A stretch of DNA of 64,000 bases from Aestuariivivens sediminicola (GTDB taxonomy: Bacteria > Bacteroidota > Bacteroidia > Flavobacteriales > Flavobacteriaceae): contig NZ_JAKMCM010000001.1 in the NCBI RefSeq assembly GCF_022662015.1, positions 806,001 to 870,000 on the forward strand, read 5' to 3'. The position numbers and the translations under genes are program-made. Within the stretch, counting starts at the first letter, position 1, and each line of letters begins with the position of its first letter. The notes below the pieces were generated by a model. That model was not told where the DNA came from. It saw only the letters and a program-made list of their open reading frames with translations, and did not search any database. Positions 36,993-45,274 of this stretch are shown piece after piece.

Positions 36993-39608
36993 ATGAAGAC
37001 CATCCGGCATACACTACTAGCAGCAGTTATGGCTTTAGCATTCTTCTGGTCCTTCGGACAGAGGGACGCTCCTATGGATGTGAAGCAATTACCCGAACTC
37101 CCCGCTTTAGTTAAGGACAGTGTCTCATTGGGTTACGCCGGTATGCTTGGAGGCATGCACAATGGCGTTGTAATCTCAGCCGGAGGGGCCAATTTCCCCA
37201 ATGGTTTACCATGGGAGGGTGGTCAAAAAGTATGGCATAAGGCCATATACATTTATGAAAATGGCCAATGGCGCTTATCCAGCAAGCAACTGCCCGAACC
37301 CCTGGCCTATGGCGCTTCAGTCGCTACAGAACATGGCATTCTCTGTATCGGTGGGAATAACTCGGCGTCCTCTAAAAATACGGTTTGGCTATTGGCCTAT
37401 GACAAGACCAGTAATGATGTCGAAATTTCAGAATATCCTTCACTTCCGGAACCATTGGCCTACGCAGCAGCAACTCTAGCTGAAGATGTTGTGTATGTTA
37501 TTGGCGGAAAAAACTCAAAAAACACCACCAATTCCTTTTACAAATTGGATCTGACCCATGGGAAGCAATGGGAGAAGTTACCCGATTTTCCGGGACCTCC
37601 ACGAGCATTGCACGCTGTAGCCCTTCAGGAGACATCCACAAATAAAAAACTATTTGTTATTGGTGGCAGAAATGAATCCTCTGGCATAAAATCAGAACCC
37701 CTTACCACCTATTTATCCTATGATTTAAAGGAACACTATTGGAAGGATGAAGGGGAACTTAAGATTGAAGGTACACCACGCGTGTTGATGGGTGCTTCCG
37801 CCGAACCCAGGGGGTCCATGCACATTATGGTCTATGGTGGCAGCGATGACATCCTGTTCAATACATTAGAGCATCTGGCATTGCAATTAAGTGAGACGCA
37901 AAACGATTCCATCAGAGCCCTTCTTACTAAAGAAAGAGACGACATCCTAAACAACCATCCCGGTTTTTCAAGAGACATTATTGCCCTCAACACGATTACA
38001 AACAAATGGTTCGTTTATGCGTCTCTGGAACACGGCATCCCGGTTACGGCACTTTCGTTTCAGGATAACCAAGGGTTTTCACTGGTTTCAGGTGAAACCT
38101 CCCCCGGTATTCGCACCCCTCAGGTGCAACAATTCATTGTCACGGACAAGGCCAATGCATTTGGATTTATAAACTATACGGTTCTGGGGTTATACCTGAT
38201 CATTTCAGTGCTGATTGGGCTCTATTTTTCCCGCAAACAGAAATCAACCGATGACTATTTTACCGGAGGCGGACGCATTCCGTGGTGGGCTTCGGGTTTA
38301 AGTGTATTTGGAACGCTCCTGAGTGCGATAACCTTTATGGCCATTCCAGCGAAAGCCTTTATAACCGATTGGTCCTTCTTTTTCCTGAATATCACCGCTA
38401 TACTCATCACCCCGGTCATTGCCTTTATTTTTATTCCCTTTTTCAATAAACTGAAAATAAAAACGGCATACGCCTATTTAGAGGACAGATTTAACTACAC
38501 CGCCCGTGCCTTTGGCAGTTTATCTTTTATCTTATTTCAATTGGGTCGCATAGGTATCGTCCTCCTATTACCGGCTCTAGCCATTTCAATTGTTACGGGT
38601 ATCCCGGTAGAAATAAGTATTCTGATCATGGGGGTGCTGTGCATTGTTTATACCACCTTTGGCGGTATCGAGGCCGTGATTTGGACCGATGTCATGCAGG
38701 TTGTTGTGCTTCTCGGTGGCAGTATACTCGCCGTGATATGGATTCTCATACACACAGAAACAGCTTTTAGTGAGATGCTCTCATACGCCTCAGAAAGAAA
38801 TAAATTCAATATCATGAATATGGAATTGAATTTTACCGAGTCCACCTTTTGGGTCGTTTTTATCGGGGGATTAGCCTCAGCCATGGTCACACAGGGTACA
38901 GACCAGACCATAGTACAACGCTTTTTAACGAGTAAGGATGTTAAGAATTCACAGAAAACCCTGTATACAAATGCCATATTGACTTTGCCGGCAACCATTA
39001 TCTTTTTTGGAATCGGCACCCTACTCTTTATGTTCTATAGTGAAATGCCCGAGGCCTTGTCGCCTTCCATTTCCAATAACGATTCCATTTTCCCCTGGTA
39101 CATCGTCACCGAACTGCCCTTAGGTGTTTCCGGTCTTTTGATAGCCGGGATTTTTTCGGCAGCCATGTCCAGCATTAGCAGTAGTCTTAATTCAGTGTCA
39201 ACCGCGTATTGCAACGATTTTCACTCCCATTTCAGAGCGGGTATTTCGGATCATAAACTTTTAATAATTGCAAGAGTGGTTACGATTATAACCGGTATAC
39301 TGGGGCTCGCATTAGCCCTTTGGATGGCCAATTCGAACATCAAGTCACTCTGGGATCAATTTTATCGGTTCCTCGGGCTTTTTACCGGAGGACTGGGTGG
39401 CATGTTCCTTCTCGGCATGCTTACAAAAAAGGCCAATGCCAAGGGGACATTGCTGGGTTTGGTGGTCAGTGCCATTTTTATTTGGTATATCAGTATCTTT
39501 ACTGAAATCAATTTTTTAATGTATTCCTTTTTTGGAGTGGCCTCCTGCTTTGGATTTGGTTATCTTTTTAGTTTGATTTTTACTGAGACAAAACACGAAA
39601 ACAAATAG
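36993..39608 (+). CDS. Fusion: cyclically permuted sialic acid mutarotase (Kelch) plus sodium:solute symporter
   Basis: The ATG at 36993 is preferred to an upstream GTG, giving 871 residues. After a signal sequence (ending 'FFWSFGQ'), a Kelch propeller of the permuted NanM/YjhT type (about residues 20-390) is seen: 'GYAGMLGGMHNGVVISAGGANFP', 'CIGGNN', 'VIGGKN', 'VIGGRNE' and 'VYGGSDD'. The remainder is an SSS-family transporter with about 13 helices ('DDYFTGGGRIPWWASGLSVFGT', 'GGIEAVIWTDVMQ', 'QGTDQTIVQRFL'). NanM interconverts sialic acid anomers in the periplasm, so the fusion would feed the right anomer directly to the Na+-coupled importer (NanT-like role). Confidence 0.92.
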   Translation: MKTIRHTLLAAVMALAFFWSFGQRDAPMDVKQLPELPALVKDSVSLGYAGMLGGMHNGVVISAGGANFPNGLPWEGGQKVWHKAIYIYENGQWRLSSKQLPEPLAYGASVATEHGILCIGGNNSASSKNTVWLLAYDKTSNDVEISEYPSLPEPLAYAAATLAEDVVYVIGGKNSKNTTNSFYKLDLTHGKQWEKLPDFPGPPRALHAVALQETSTNKKLFVIGGRNESSGIKSEPLTTYLSYDLKEHYWKDEGELKIEGTPRVLMGASAEPRGSMHIMVYGGSDDILFNTLEHLALQLSETQNDSIRALLTKERDDILNNHPGFSRDIIALNTITNKWFVYASLEHGIPVTALSFQDNQGFSLVSGETSPGIRTPQVQQFIVTDKANAFGFINYTVLGLYLIISVLIGLYFSRKQKSTDDYFTGGGRIPWWASGLSVFGTLLSAITFMAIPAKAFITDWSFFFLNITAILITPVIAFIFIPFFNKLKIKTAYAYLEDRFNYTARAFGSLSFILFQLGRIGIVLLLPALAISIVTGIPVEISILIMGVLCIVYTTFGGIEAVIWTDVMQVVVLLGGSILAVIWILIHTETAFSEMLSYASERNKFNIMNMELNFTESTFWVVFIGGLASAMVTQGTDQTIVQRFLTSKDVKNSQKTLYTNAILTLPATIIFFGIGTLLFMFYSEMPEALSPSISNNDSIFPWYIVTELPLGVSGLLIAGIFSAAMSSISSSLNSVSTAYCNDFHSHFRAGISDHKLLIIARVVTIITGILGLALALWMANSNIKSLWDQFYRFLGLFTGGLGGMFLLGMLTKKANAKGTLLGLVVSAIFIWYISIFTEINFLMYSFFGVASCFGFGYLFSLIFTETKHENK

Positions 39609-39627
39609 CTTTTAAACACATAGCATC

Positions 39628-40992
39628 ATGAATACACGTCGCGATTTTGTAAAAAAAACAGCCTTAATGGGTGCCGGGGTGGCCTTTGCCCCACAGATGA
39701 CCCTTGGGAATACAACTGCTTTTTTTAAAGAAAAGTTGAACATAGGCTTTATTGGTGTCGGGTTACGCGGTACGACCCATCTCAGCAATGCCCTGTTGCG
39801 CAATGATGTGAATGTGACTGCCGTCTGTGACATTGATGAACGACGCATCGCTATTGCCCTGGATATGATATCCAAAGCCGGACAAAAGAAACCCATGGTA
39901 TTTGGCAGTAGCGACCTGGATTACAGGAACCTGCTTGAATTGAAAGAAGTCGATGCCGTCATCATTGCGACGCCATGGCTGTGGCATACCCGAATGGCTG
40001 TAGACGCCATGAAGGCCGGAAAATATACTGGCGTGGAGGTATCGGCGGCAAACACCCTGGAGGAGTGCTGGGATTTGGTGAATACCTTCGAGGAAACGGG
40101 CTCCCACTTAATGATTCTTGAGAATGTAAACTATCGCAGGGACGTTCTGGCCGTATTGCATATGGTAAGACAACATGTTTTTGGCGAGTTGCTGCATTTC
40201 AGATGCGGGTATCAGCATGACTTAAGGCATGTTCTGTTTAACGATGGTAAAACAGCTTATGGCAAGGGTGTTGAGTTTGGCGACAAAGGCATATCGGAGT
40301 CCGCCTGGAGAACACAGCATTCGTTGTTGAGAAATGCCGATGTCTACCCCACTCACGGTCTGGGCCCTGTAGCGGTTATGGCAGATATCAACCGAGGCAA
40401 TCGTTTCGTATCCCTGACCTCTCATGCCACAAAAGCGGTTGGATTGCATAACTATATTGTCGCTCATGGAGGTGAAGCGCACCCCAATGCAAAATTAAAA
40501 TGGAAACAGGGGGATATTATTACCTCCACTATAGAGACTGCAAAGGGAGAGACCATAATAGTGACCCATAATGTAAATACAGCGCGTCCCTATTCACTGG
40601 GCTTTATGGTACAGGGTGCTAAAGGGCTCACAGAATTCGATAAACACACCCAACGCATCCATGTTGAAGGCCTTACCAAAGGCCATGTGTGGGAAGATAT
40701 GGCATCATGGCTGGAAAAATACGACCATCCTTTATGGCAAAAGTACGAGCAGATTGCGGTAGGTTCAGGTCACGATGGCATGGACTTCTTTGTTCTGAAC
40801 GCCTTTGTGGAATCTGCAAAGGAAAACGCAGCCCCGCCAATGGACGTTTACGACGCCGCTGCCTGGAGTGCCGTGACACCCTTGTCGGAATTATCCATAG
40901 AAAACAATGGCGCACCACAGGATTTTCCGGATTTCAGCCGTGGCAATTGGATAAAGCGCACGCCATATGACTGGATGAAAAACACCTATTAG
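39628..40992 (+). CDS. GH109 alpha-N-acetylgalactosaminidase (Gfo/Idh/MocA fold, NAD-dependent)
   Basis: The 454-residue protein has a twin-arginine signal ('TRRDFVKKTALMGAGVAFAP') and a Rossmann NAD-binding domain ('NIGFIGVGLRGTTHL', 'CDIDERRI'). The C-terminal wording is specific to GH109: 'ENVNYRRDVLAVLHMVRQ', 'RCGYQHDLR', 'YPTHGLGPVAVMADINRGN', 'GHDGMDFFVLNAFVES', 'PPMDVYDAAAWSAVTPLSE'. GH109 removes terminal alpha-GalNAc through an NAD redox mechanism and is exported with its cofactor by Tat. With sialidase and beta-galactosidase it would finish degradation of mucin-type O-glycan cores. Last gene of the plus-strand locus. Confidence 0.94.
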   Translation: MNTRRDFVKKTALMGAGVAFAPQMTLGNTTAFFKEKLNIGFIGVGLRGTTHLSNALLRNDVNVTAVCDIDERRIAIALDMISKAGQKKPMVFGSSDLDYRNLLELKEVDAVIIATPWLWHTRMAVDAMKAGKYTGVEVSAANTLEECWDLVNTFEETGSHLMILENVNYRRDVLAVLHMVRQHVFGELLHFRCGYQHDLRHVLFNDGKTAYGKGVEFGDKGISESAWRTQHSLLRNADVYPTHGLGPVAVMADINRGNRFVSLTSHATKAVGLHNYIVAHGGEAHPNAKLKWKQGDIITSTIETAKGETIIVTHNVNTARPYSLGFMVQGAKGLTEFDKHTQRIHVEGLTKGHVWEDMASWLEKYDHPLWQKYEQIAVGSGHDGMDFFVLNAFVESAKENAAPPMDVYDAAAWSAVTPLSELSIENNGAPQDFPDFSRGNWIKRTPYDWMKNTY

Positions 40993-41086
40993 AAAATAAC
41001 AGGTTATTTCCATTAAAGTATCCTTCAGGTCGAACTAAACCTTTTTATAGTCGCTCTTCTTGGAAGGCCCTATTTAGGCATCAGGT

Positions 41087-42712
41087 TTATTTAACAAGCA
41101 AGAATTTAAAGGTTACCGGGGTTTGCAAGGTAACCGGGATATTTCTTGGGTTAAATAGGATCACCTGAACATTCGCTTGTCCGTTCCCGTCAATGCTCTG
41201 CAGATAGACCGATAATATACATCCCTGTAAATCAACATCGGCGGAGGCCAGGAAAATATCACCCATTTCAAAGACTTTGTCAGCCGGAGGATCAATCTTC
41301 AGACTATTGGGTGAATACCAGGCCGAATTAGCACTAATGACGCCGTTACTCCCAACGGGAATATTAAAAGACCCATCTGCACTGGTCGACACCGGCGGTG
41401 AAATGATGGTAACATTGCCAGGTGTATTTTCAATTACAATACCAGTGCCTGCAGTAAGCGTCGTTAAATTGAAGTCACTCGTCGTACTGTCTCCGATCAG
41501 GATCTGCCCATCCGAAACGACTGATCCATCAAGACCGGTACCGCCATTCTCCACGGCTAAGATGTCTGTCACCTTAGTTGACAAGTTTATGGTATTGTCC
41601 GCAATATCTTCATTGAGAATAGTTCCGTTTAAAATCTCTGAGGTCTCTACCGCACCCGCAGCAATATCTTCAGCAAGAATGGTTTCATTTAAAATTTCAG
41701 AAGTCTCCACAGCACCTGTGGATATATCTTCAGCCAGAATGGTCTCATTTAAGATCTCGGAGGTCTCTACAGCACCCGTGGATATATCTTCCGCTAAAAT
41801 GGTCTCGTTTAAAATCTCAGAAGTCTCCACAGCACCTGTAGCAATATCTTCAGCTAAAATGGTCTCGTTTAAAATCTCAGAGGTCTCAACTGCACCTGTA
41901 GCGATATCTTCAGCCAAAATGGTCTCGTTCAAAATCTCGGAAGTCTCCACAGCACCCGTGGAAATATCTTCAGCCAGAATGGTCTCATTTAAAATCTCAG
42001 AAGTCTCCACAGCACCTTCGGAAATGTCTTCAGCCAAAATGGTCTCATTTAAAATCTCGGAGGTCTCCACAGCGCCTTCAGAGATATCCTCAGCCAGAAT
42101 GGTCTCGTTTAAAATCTCAGAGGTCTCCACTGCACCTTCCGAAATGTCTTCAGCAAGAATGGTCTCATTTAAAATCTCGGAGGTCTCCACAGCGCCCTCA
42201 GCGATATCCTCGGCAAGGATTTCTTCATTGAGTATTTTTTCAGTAGTAATCGCATCATCGGCAATGTCATCAGTATAGAAAGCATAGGGGACAGCCCTAA
42301 ACTTCTGATTGCTTACCGTTTTGTAACTCCCATTATTCTTCGTCGATATCTCAACCTTCAAGAACTGGTCGGCATCAATCCAGGGCATATCCAATAAGCG
42401 CGCATAGGCCGTACTCGTAACCACACCCTGTCCAATAACCAGGCTAAACAGACCATAGGCGTCGGTTGTGGTGACATGGGTTTCTTCCCACTGGACCTCG
42501 CCATCAAGTCCTTTTGTAATCGTAAACCGTACACCGATTTCCCTATTATACAATGGTTTTGCCTCGATATCAAGACCTACAATTTCCTCGGTTTCATCGT
42601 TCAGTGCCACCGCTTGATAATAAATGCCATCCAGATCACCGATGCGCTGTGCTGAAATGTAATTAACAGCGATACATAATGTTACAACTAATATATATTT
42701 AAATTTTTTCAT
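41087..42712 (-). CDS. Exported surface protein with 20-residue tandem repeats
   Basis: The ATG at 42712 gives 541 residues and a signal peptide (MKKFKYILVVTLCIAVNYISAQ). The N-terminal ~150 residues match a common Bacteroidota adhesin/fibre-like domain ('IYYQAVALNDE', 'IGVRFTITKG', 'TTDAYGLFSLVIGQG', 'RAVPYAFYTDD'). One degenerate unit and ten regular units of VETSEILNETILAEDI followed by S/A-x-G-A come next (about residues 159-377). The last ~165 residues form a beta-rich C-terminal domain. The repeat looks like a rod or coiled fibre. It is followed by no sorting domain of its own. It is in one unit with the barrel and T9SS proteins. Confidence 0.85.
   Translation of the reverse strand: MKKFKYILVVTLCIAVNYISAQRIGDLDGIYYQAVALNDETEEIVGLDIEAKPLYNREIGVRFTITKGLDGEVQWEETHVTTTDAYGLFSLVIGQGVVTSTAYARLLDMPWIDADQFLKVEISTKNNGSYKTVSNQKFRAVPYAFYTDDIADDAITTEKILNEEILAEDIAEGAVETSEILNETILAEDISEGAVETSEILNETILAEDISEGAVETSEILNETILAEDISEGAVETSEILNETILAEDISTGAVETSEILNETILAEDIATGAVETSEILNETILAEDIATGAVETSEILNETILAEDISTGAVETSEILNETILAEDISTGAVETSEILNETILAEDIAAGAVETSEILNGTILNEDIADNTINLSTKVTDILAVENGGTGLDGSVVSDGQILIGDSTTSDFNLTTLTAGTGIVIENTPGNVTIISPPVSTSADGSFNIPVGSNGVISANSAWYSPNSLKIDPPADKVFEMGDIFLASADVDLQGCILSVYLQSIDGNGQANVQVILFNPRNIPVTLQTPVTFKFLLVK
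41591..42190 (-). repeat. Ten tandem 60-bp coding repeats
   Basis: Ten contiguous 60-bp units encode VETSEILNETILAEDI plus four variable residues. A degenerate eleventh copy lies at about 42191-42247. Units differ mainly at third codon positions and at S/A and E/T/A choices, consistent with old duplication plus drift rather than very recent expansion. Confidence 0.92.
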
Positions 42713-42735
42713 GACAGTCAAATTAATGGTTAGTA

Positions 42736-43359
42736 CTATTCCGTTAAATTAAATGAAAGACCCAATGAGATCCCATAACCTCTGTTAGATGTCGTCTGAT
42801 CCGAATCCTCTTCTATGTTACTCAGCCCGAAGAGGTATAGTCCCTCAGCATAGGCCGATACGAAATTGGAAATTTTAAAGTTGATTCCTAAATTACCTAT
42901 GAGGCCAAAATCTGATTTCTTCAGTATATCGGATTCTGTAATATTGAACTCCTCGTTATTTAAAACCTGAGTGCCGCGTAGTAAATGTCCATAGTAGACA
43001 TTGAGGACTGCATAGGGACTGAACACGCGACGTTTCATCATATAACCGCCTCCAACTTTCATCTCTGCATACTCCAAACGCCAAGAGTAGTTCGCGTCAT
43101 CATATACATAGTTGGCGCCTCCGTTCCGTTTTCCCAGTCCGGCTTTCAACATGATGTTGTTTTCAAAAATATTACGGTATCCAATACCGTAAGCCCCCGT
43201 AAAGATCGATTGATAATCAGAATTCAGTTTGTTGTTATCGCTGTCAACAAATTTAAAGGTGCTCACCAATTGAGACGCCTCAATCGTAAGGCTTGACTCC
43301 TGGGCCATGCCTGAAAGCGATATAAAAAACACTGTTAGTAGAAGTATAGTTCGTTTCAT
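42736..43359 (-). CDS. Outer-membrane beta-barrel protein
   Basis: The 207-residue protein has a signal peptide (MKRTILLLTVFFISLSGMAQ). Alternating strands typical of an eight-stranded OmpA/OmpW-like barrel are seen ('GAYGIGYRNIFENNIMLKAGLG', 'GGGYMMKRRVFSPYAVLNVYYG', 'GLIGNLGINFKISNFVSAYAEGLYLFG'), ending 'GYGISLGLSFNLTE'. It lies between the T9SS-sorted protein and the repeat protein on the same strand, with gaps of 8 and about 23 bases, so the three are likely co-expressed. No specific function is visible. Confidence 0.85.
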   Translation of the reverse strand: MKRTILLLTVFFISLSGMAQESSLTIEASQLVSTFKFVDSDNNKLNSDYQSIFTGAYGIGYRNIFENNIMLKAGLGKRNGGANYVYDDANYSWRLEYAEMKVGGGYMMKRRVFSPYAVLNVYYGHLLRGTQVLNNEEFNITESDILKKSDFGLIGNLGINFKISNFVSAYAEGLYLFGLSNIEEDSDQTTSNRGYGISLGLSFNLTE

Positions 43360-43367
43360 AATAATGT

Positions 43368-43901
43368 TTATTTTGATATTATTAATTTACTGACCGATTG
43401 CTTGTTGCGGTCGTCCTGAATTTTCAAAAGATAGAGTCCTGTTGCCCATGTACTGCAGTTAATGACATGCTCTTCCAGGTTCAGAATTTTTTGATTGTAA
43501 ATGATATGCCCCTGAACATTCGAAATAAGAATGACGGCTTCGTTTAAGGCGTCCGAACTTTTGAGGGTCACTGAATACCTTGAAGGATTTGGAAATATTT
43601 TAATGTCCAGTTCCTCAACATCCTCTTGCGCCACCTTTTCGATTTTAATACTGACCGGCTGCAAAAAGCCCTGCATCACCCTGCTGTTCTCCACACTTTG
43701 GGTATTGAAGCTTTGCCCTATGGTCTGTGCATAATAATGATCATCACCTGTAGTGGTTGTTCCGTAACTTGAAATACTTTGCCTTATTACGGTCTGTGAA
43801 TAACCGTAAGAAGACAAGAGCATAAAAACAATGCTCAGGCTAAAAAGCCCCATTTTAAATTCAAGTTTTTCCGATAATGATGTCGTGTTTGGTTTTATCA
43901 T
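43368..43901 (-). CDS. Small T9SS-secreted protein (type A C-terminal sorting domain)
   Basis: The 177-residue protein has a signal peptide and a short N-terminal region ('SSYGTTTTGDDHYYAQTIGQSFNTQSVENSRVMQGFLQPV'). The last ~75 residues form a type IX secretion sorting domain with 'IKIFPNPSRYSVTL', 'ISNVQGHIIYNQ' and 'WATGLYLLKI'. The short cargo suggests a structural or adaptor surface protein rather than an enzyme. It is the first gene of the three-gene minus-strand unit with the barrel and the repeat protein. Confidence 0.88.
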   Translation of the reverse strand: MIKPNTTSLSEKLEFKMGLFSLSIVFMLLSSYGYSQTVIRQSISSYGTTTTGDDHYYAQTIGQSFNTQSVENSRVMQGFLQPVSIKIEKVAQEDVEELDIKIFPNPSRYSVTLKSSDALNEAVILISNVQGHIIYNQKILNLEEHVINCSTWATGLYLLKIQDDRNKQSVSKLIISK

Positions 43902-44215
43902 AGTCGTGAAATTTAAAAAGCAAATAAAGATAGGAGATAATTTTCTTTAGCTTTCAGATTATCACGATTATTAGACGATATGACAAATCTTTCAGATGTC
44001 GTACGCTCTTTTCTACTTTTTTTTACTGTTTTATCGATGAAATGCAAAGCGGCTTTTTCTATTTGGTCGTCTCAATAAGCTCAAGAAAAGGCTAAAAGGG
44101 GATCTCATTTTGGGAAGATAAACTGTGGTAAAATAAAAAAAGAGCGCCTTAATTCATTTTAAGTTTTTATTTAATAGTACCATTGGAGCCTAACTCATAA
44201 ATAGGATTATAATCT
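43902..44215. other. 314-base intergenic region
   Basis: Lies between the minus-strand surface-protein unit (whose promoter must be here) and the end of the Rrf2 gene. AT-rich. No coding frame or clear terminator hairpin was recognised. Confidence 0.5.
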
Positions 44216-44647
44216 TCAAAGAGGTAAATAGGACAATCCGGACTGAATTTCAATTGATAAATCTTCAAGCGTCTTTTCCTTTAAAGATTCAATGAGTTTT
44301 GATCGCATTGGACTTACTATATGATGCAGCGGACAGGGTTTGTATTCATTACAGCTCTCCAGGCTCAACAGGCAACTGTTCATTCTATAGGTCCCATCTA
44401 TAGCATAAATGACATTTAAAACCGGCTGTTTGAGATTAGATTCAGTCAAATAAAACCCACCTTTCACTCCTCTCGTGGAGGATATAATCTCCTGTTTTGA
44501 TAACTCTTGAAGGAGCTTAGCAATATAGGCCTTGGGTACATTGATGGGTTCTGCAATATCCTTAACCATTATTTTCCTTTCTTCTCCGGAATGCACAGCA
44601 AGAAACAATACCGCTTTTAACGCATACTTTACTGAGTTGGTAAACAT
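44216..44647 (-). CDS. Rrf2-family iron-sulfur transcriptional regulator
   Basis: The 143-residue protein has an N-terminal winged helix ('IMVKDIAEPINVPKAYIAKLLQELSKQEIISSTRGVKGGFYL') typical of Rrf2/IscR/NsrR. It has three cysteines at C92, C99 and C105 in 'SCLLSLESCNEYKPCPLHH', placed where NsrR and IscR bind an Fe-S cluster. It is divergent from the nos operon, so a nitric oxide or redox sensor controlling N2O respiration is a sensible inference. A TATATTTG element on the minus strand (44671-44678) is its likely -7 box, 24 bases before the ATG. Confidence 0.92.
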   Translation of the reverse strand: MFTNSVKYALKAVLFLAVHSGEERKIMVKDIAEPINVPKAYIAKLLQELSKQEIISSTRGVKGGFYLTESNLKQPVLNVIYAIDGTYRMNSCLLSLESCNEYKPCPLHHIVSPMRSKLIESLKEKTLEDLSIEIQSGLSYLPL

Positions 44648-44670
44648 ATTTCTCCTTTAAAAAATTACTT

Positions 44671-44678
44671 CAAATATA
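44671..44678 (-). promoter_or_regulatory. Probable -7 element TATATTTG of the Rrf2 gene
   Basis: An exact match to the Bacteroidota TAnnTTTG -7 consensus on the minus strand, 24 bases upstream of the start codon. Confidence 0.6.
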
Positions 44679-44698
44679 AAAAAGATATTTTTGTCTTA

Positions 44699-44718
44699 AA
44701 TATGATAATTATCATATT
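44699..44718. promoter_or_regulatory. 20-bp perfect palindrome between rrf2 and the nos operon (Fnr-like core)
   Basis: AATATGATAATTATCATATT is a perfect inverted repeat. Its core TGAT-N4-ATCA matches the inner bases of Crp/Fnr-family sites. It lies roughly 30 bases from the -7 element on each side, near -42 of both predicted start points. Binding by an Fnr/Dnr-type activator or by the Rrf2 protein itself is possible. Confidence 0.7.
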
Positions 44719-44737
44719 CTTATCCTACTTCAACCTT

Positions 44738-44745
44738 TAATTTTG
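44738..44745 (+). promoter_or_regulatory. Probable -7 element TAATTTTG of the nos operon
   Basis: Matches TAnnTTTG exactly and lies 22 bases before the cytochrome c start codon. Confidence 0.6.
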
Positions 44746-44767
44746 ACAAAACAAAAACTATTTAACT

Positions 44768-45268
44768 ATGGCAAAAATACCTAAAATTATACTTCTATTC
44801 TTTATTGCTGTCCTCTTGGGGTGTGGGGGCAAGGAAGAAAAAAAGTCGGAATCCTTTTCTTATGAAAAAAAAGAAGTACAAAAAGAAACCCCTAAAAAAG
44901 CTGAAACCGTTCCAGCTTCAAAAAGAATTGATTTGACCAATAAAGGCCTCGGCCCTATTACTTCGGTTACACTTGCTTCAGATATAGATCATACTATGGC
45001 ATCTCAAGGCGAAGAGGTGTTTAAAAAAATGTGTACTGCTTGTCATAGGCCCGACAAAAAATTCATTGGTCCGGCACCATTGGGGATACACGACCGCAGA
45101 ACACCTGAATGGATAATGAATATGATCCTTAACCCCGATGAAATGGTACAAAAGGATCCGCTGGCTAAAGAACTATTGATGGAATTTAATGGATCTCCAA
45201 TGGCCAATCAGAATCTCACAGAAGAGGAGGCCAGAGCTGTTTTAGAATACTTTAGAACTTTAAAATAA
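44768..45268 (+). CDS. Lipoprotein cytochrome c of the nos operon
   Basis: The 166-residue protein has a lipobox (VLLGCGG) and a charged Lys/Glu linker (about residues 22-60). A class I cytochrome c domain follows with the haem motif CTACH and a distal Met in 'GSPMANQNLTEEEARAVLEYFRTL'. It is the first gene of the plus-strand nos operon and so a likely electron donor to NosZ in the periplasm. Bacteroidota clade II nos clusters commonly start with such a cytochrome. It is followed after 6 bases by the fasciclin gene. Confidence 0.92.
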   Translation: MAKIPKIILLFFIAVLLGCGGKEEKKSESFSYEKKEVQKETPKKAETVPASKRIDLTNKGLGPITSVTLASDIDHTMASQGEEVFKKMCTACHRPDKKFIGPAPLGIHDRRTPEWIMNMILNPDEMVQKDPLAKELLMEFNGSPMANQNLTEEEARAVLEYFRTLK

Positions 45269-45274
45269 CAGAAT

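Noticed and set aside
41591-42190. CRISPR-like regular repeat
   Set aside because: Units are contiguous with no unique spacers, and they encode a regular protein repeat.
41277-42278. 333-codon open frame on the plus strand through the repeat array
   Set aside because: It is the antisense of the 60-bp coding repeats. The repeat keeps the frame free of stops by periodicity. The minus-strand protein has a signal peptide and known domains, the plus frame has none.
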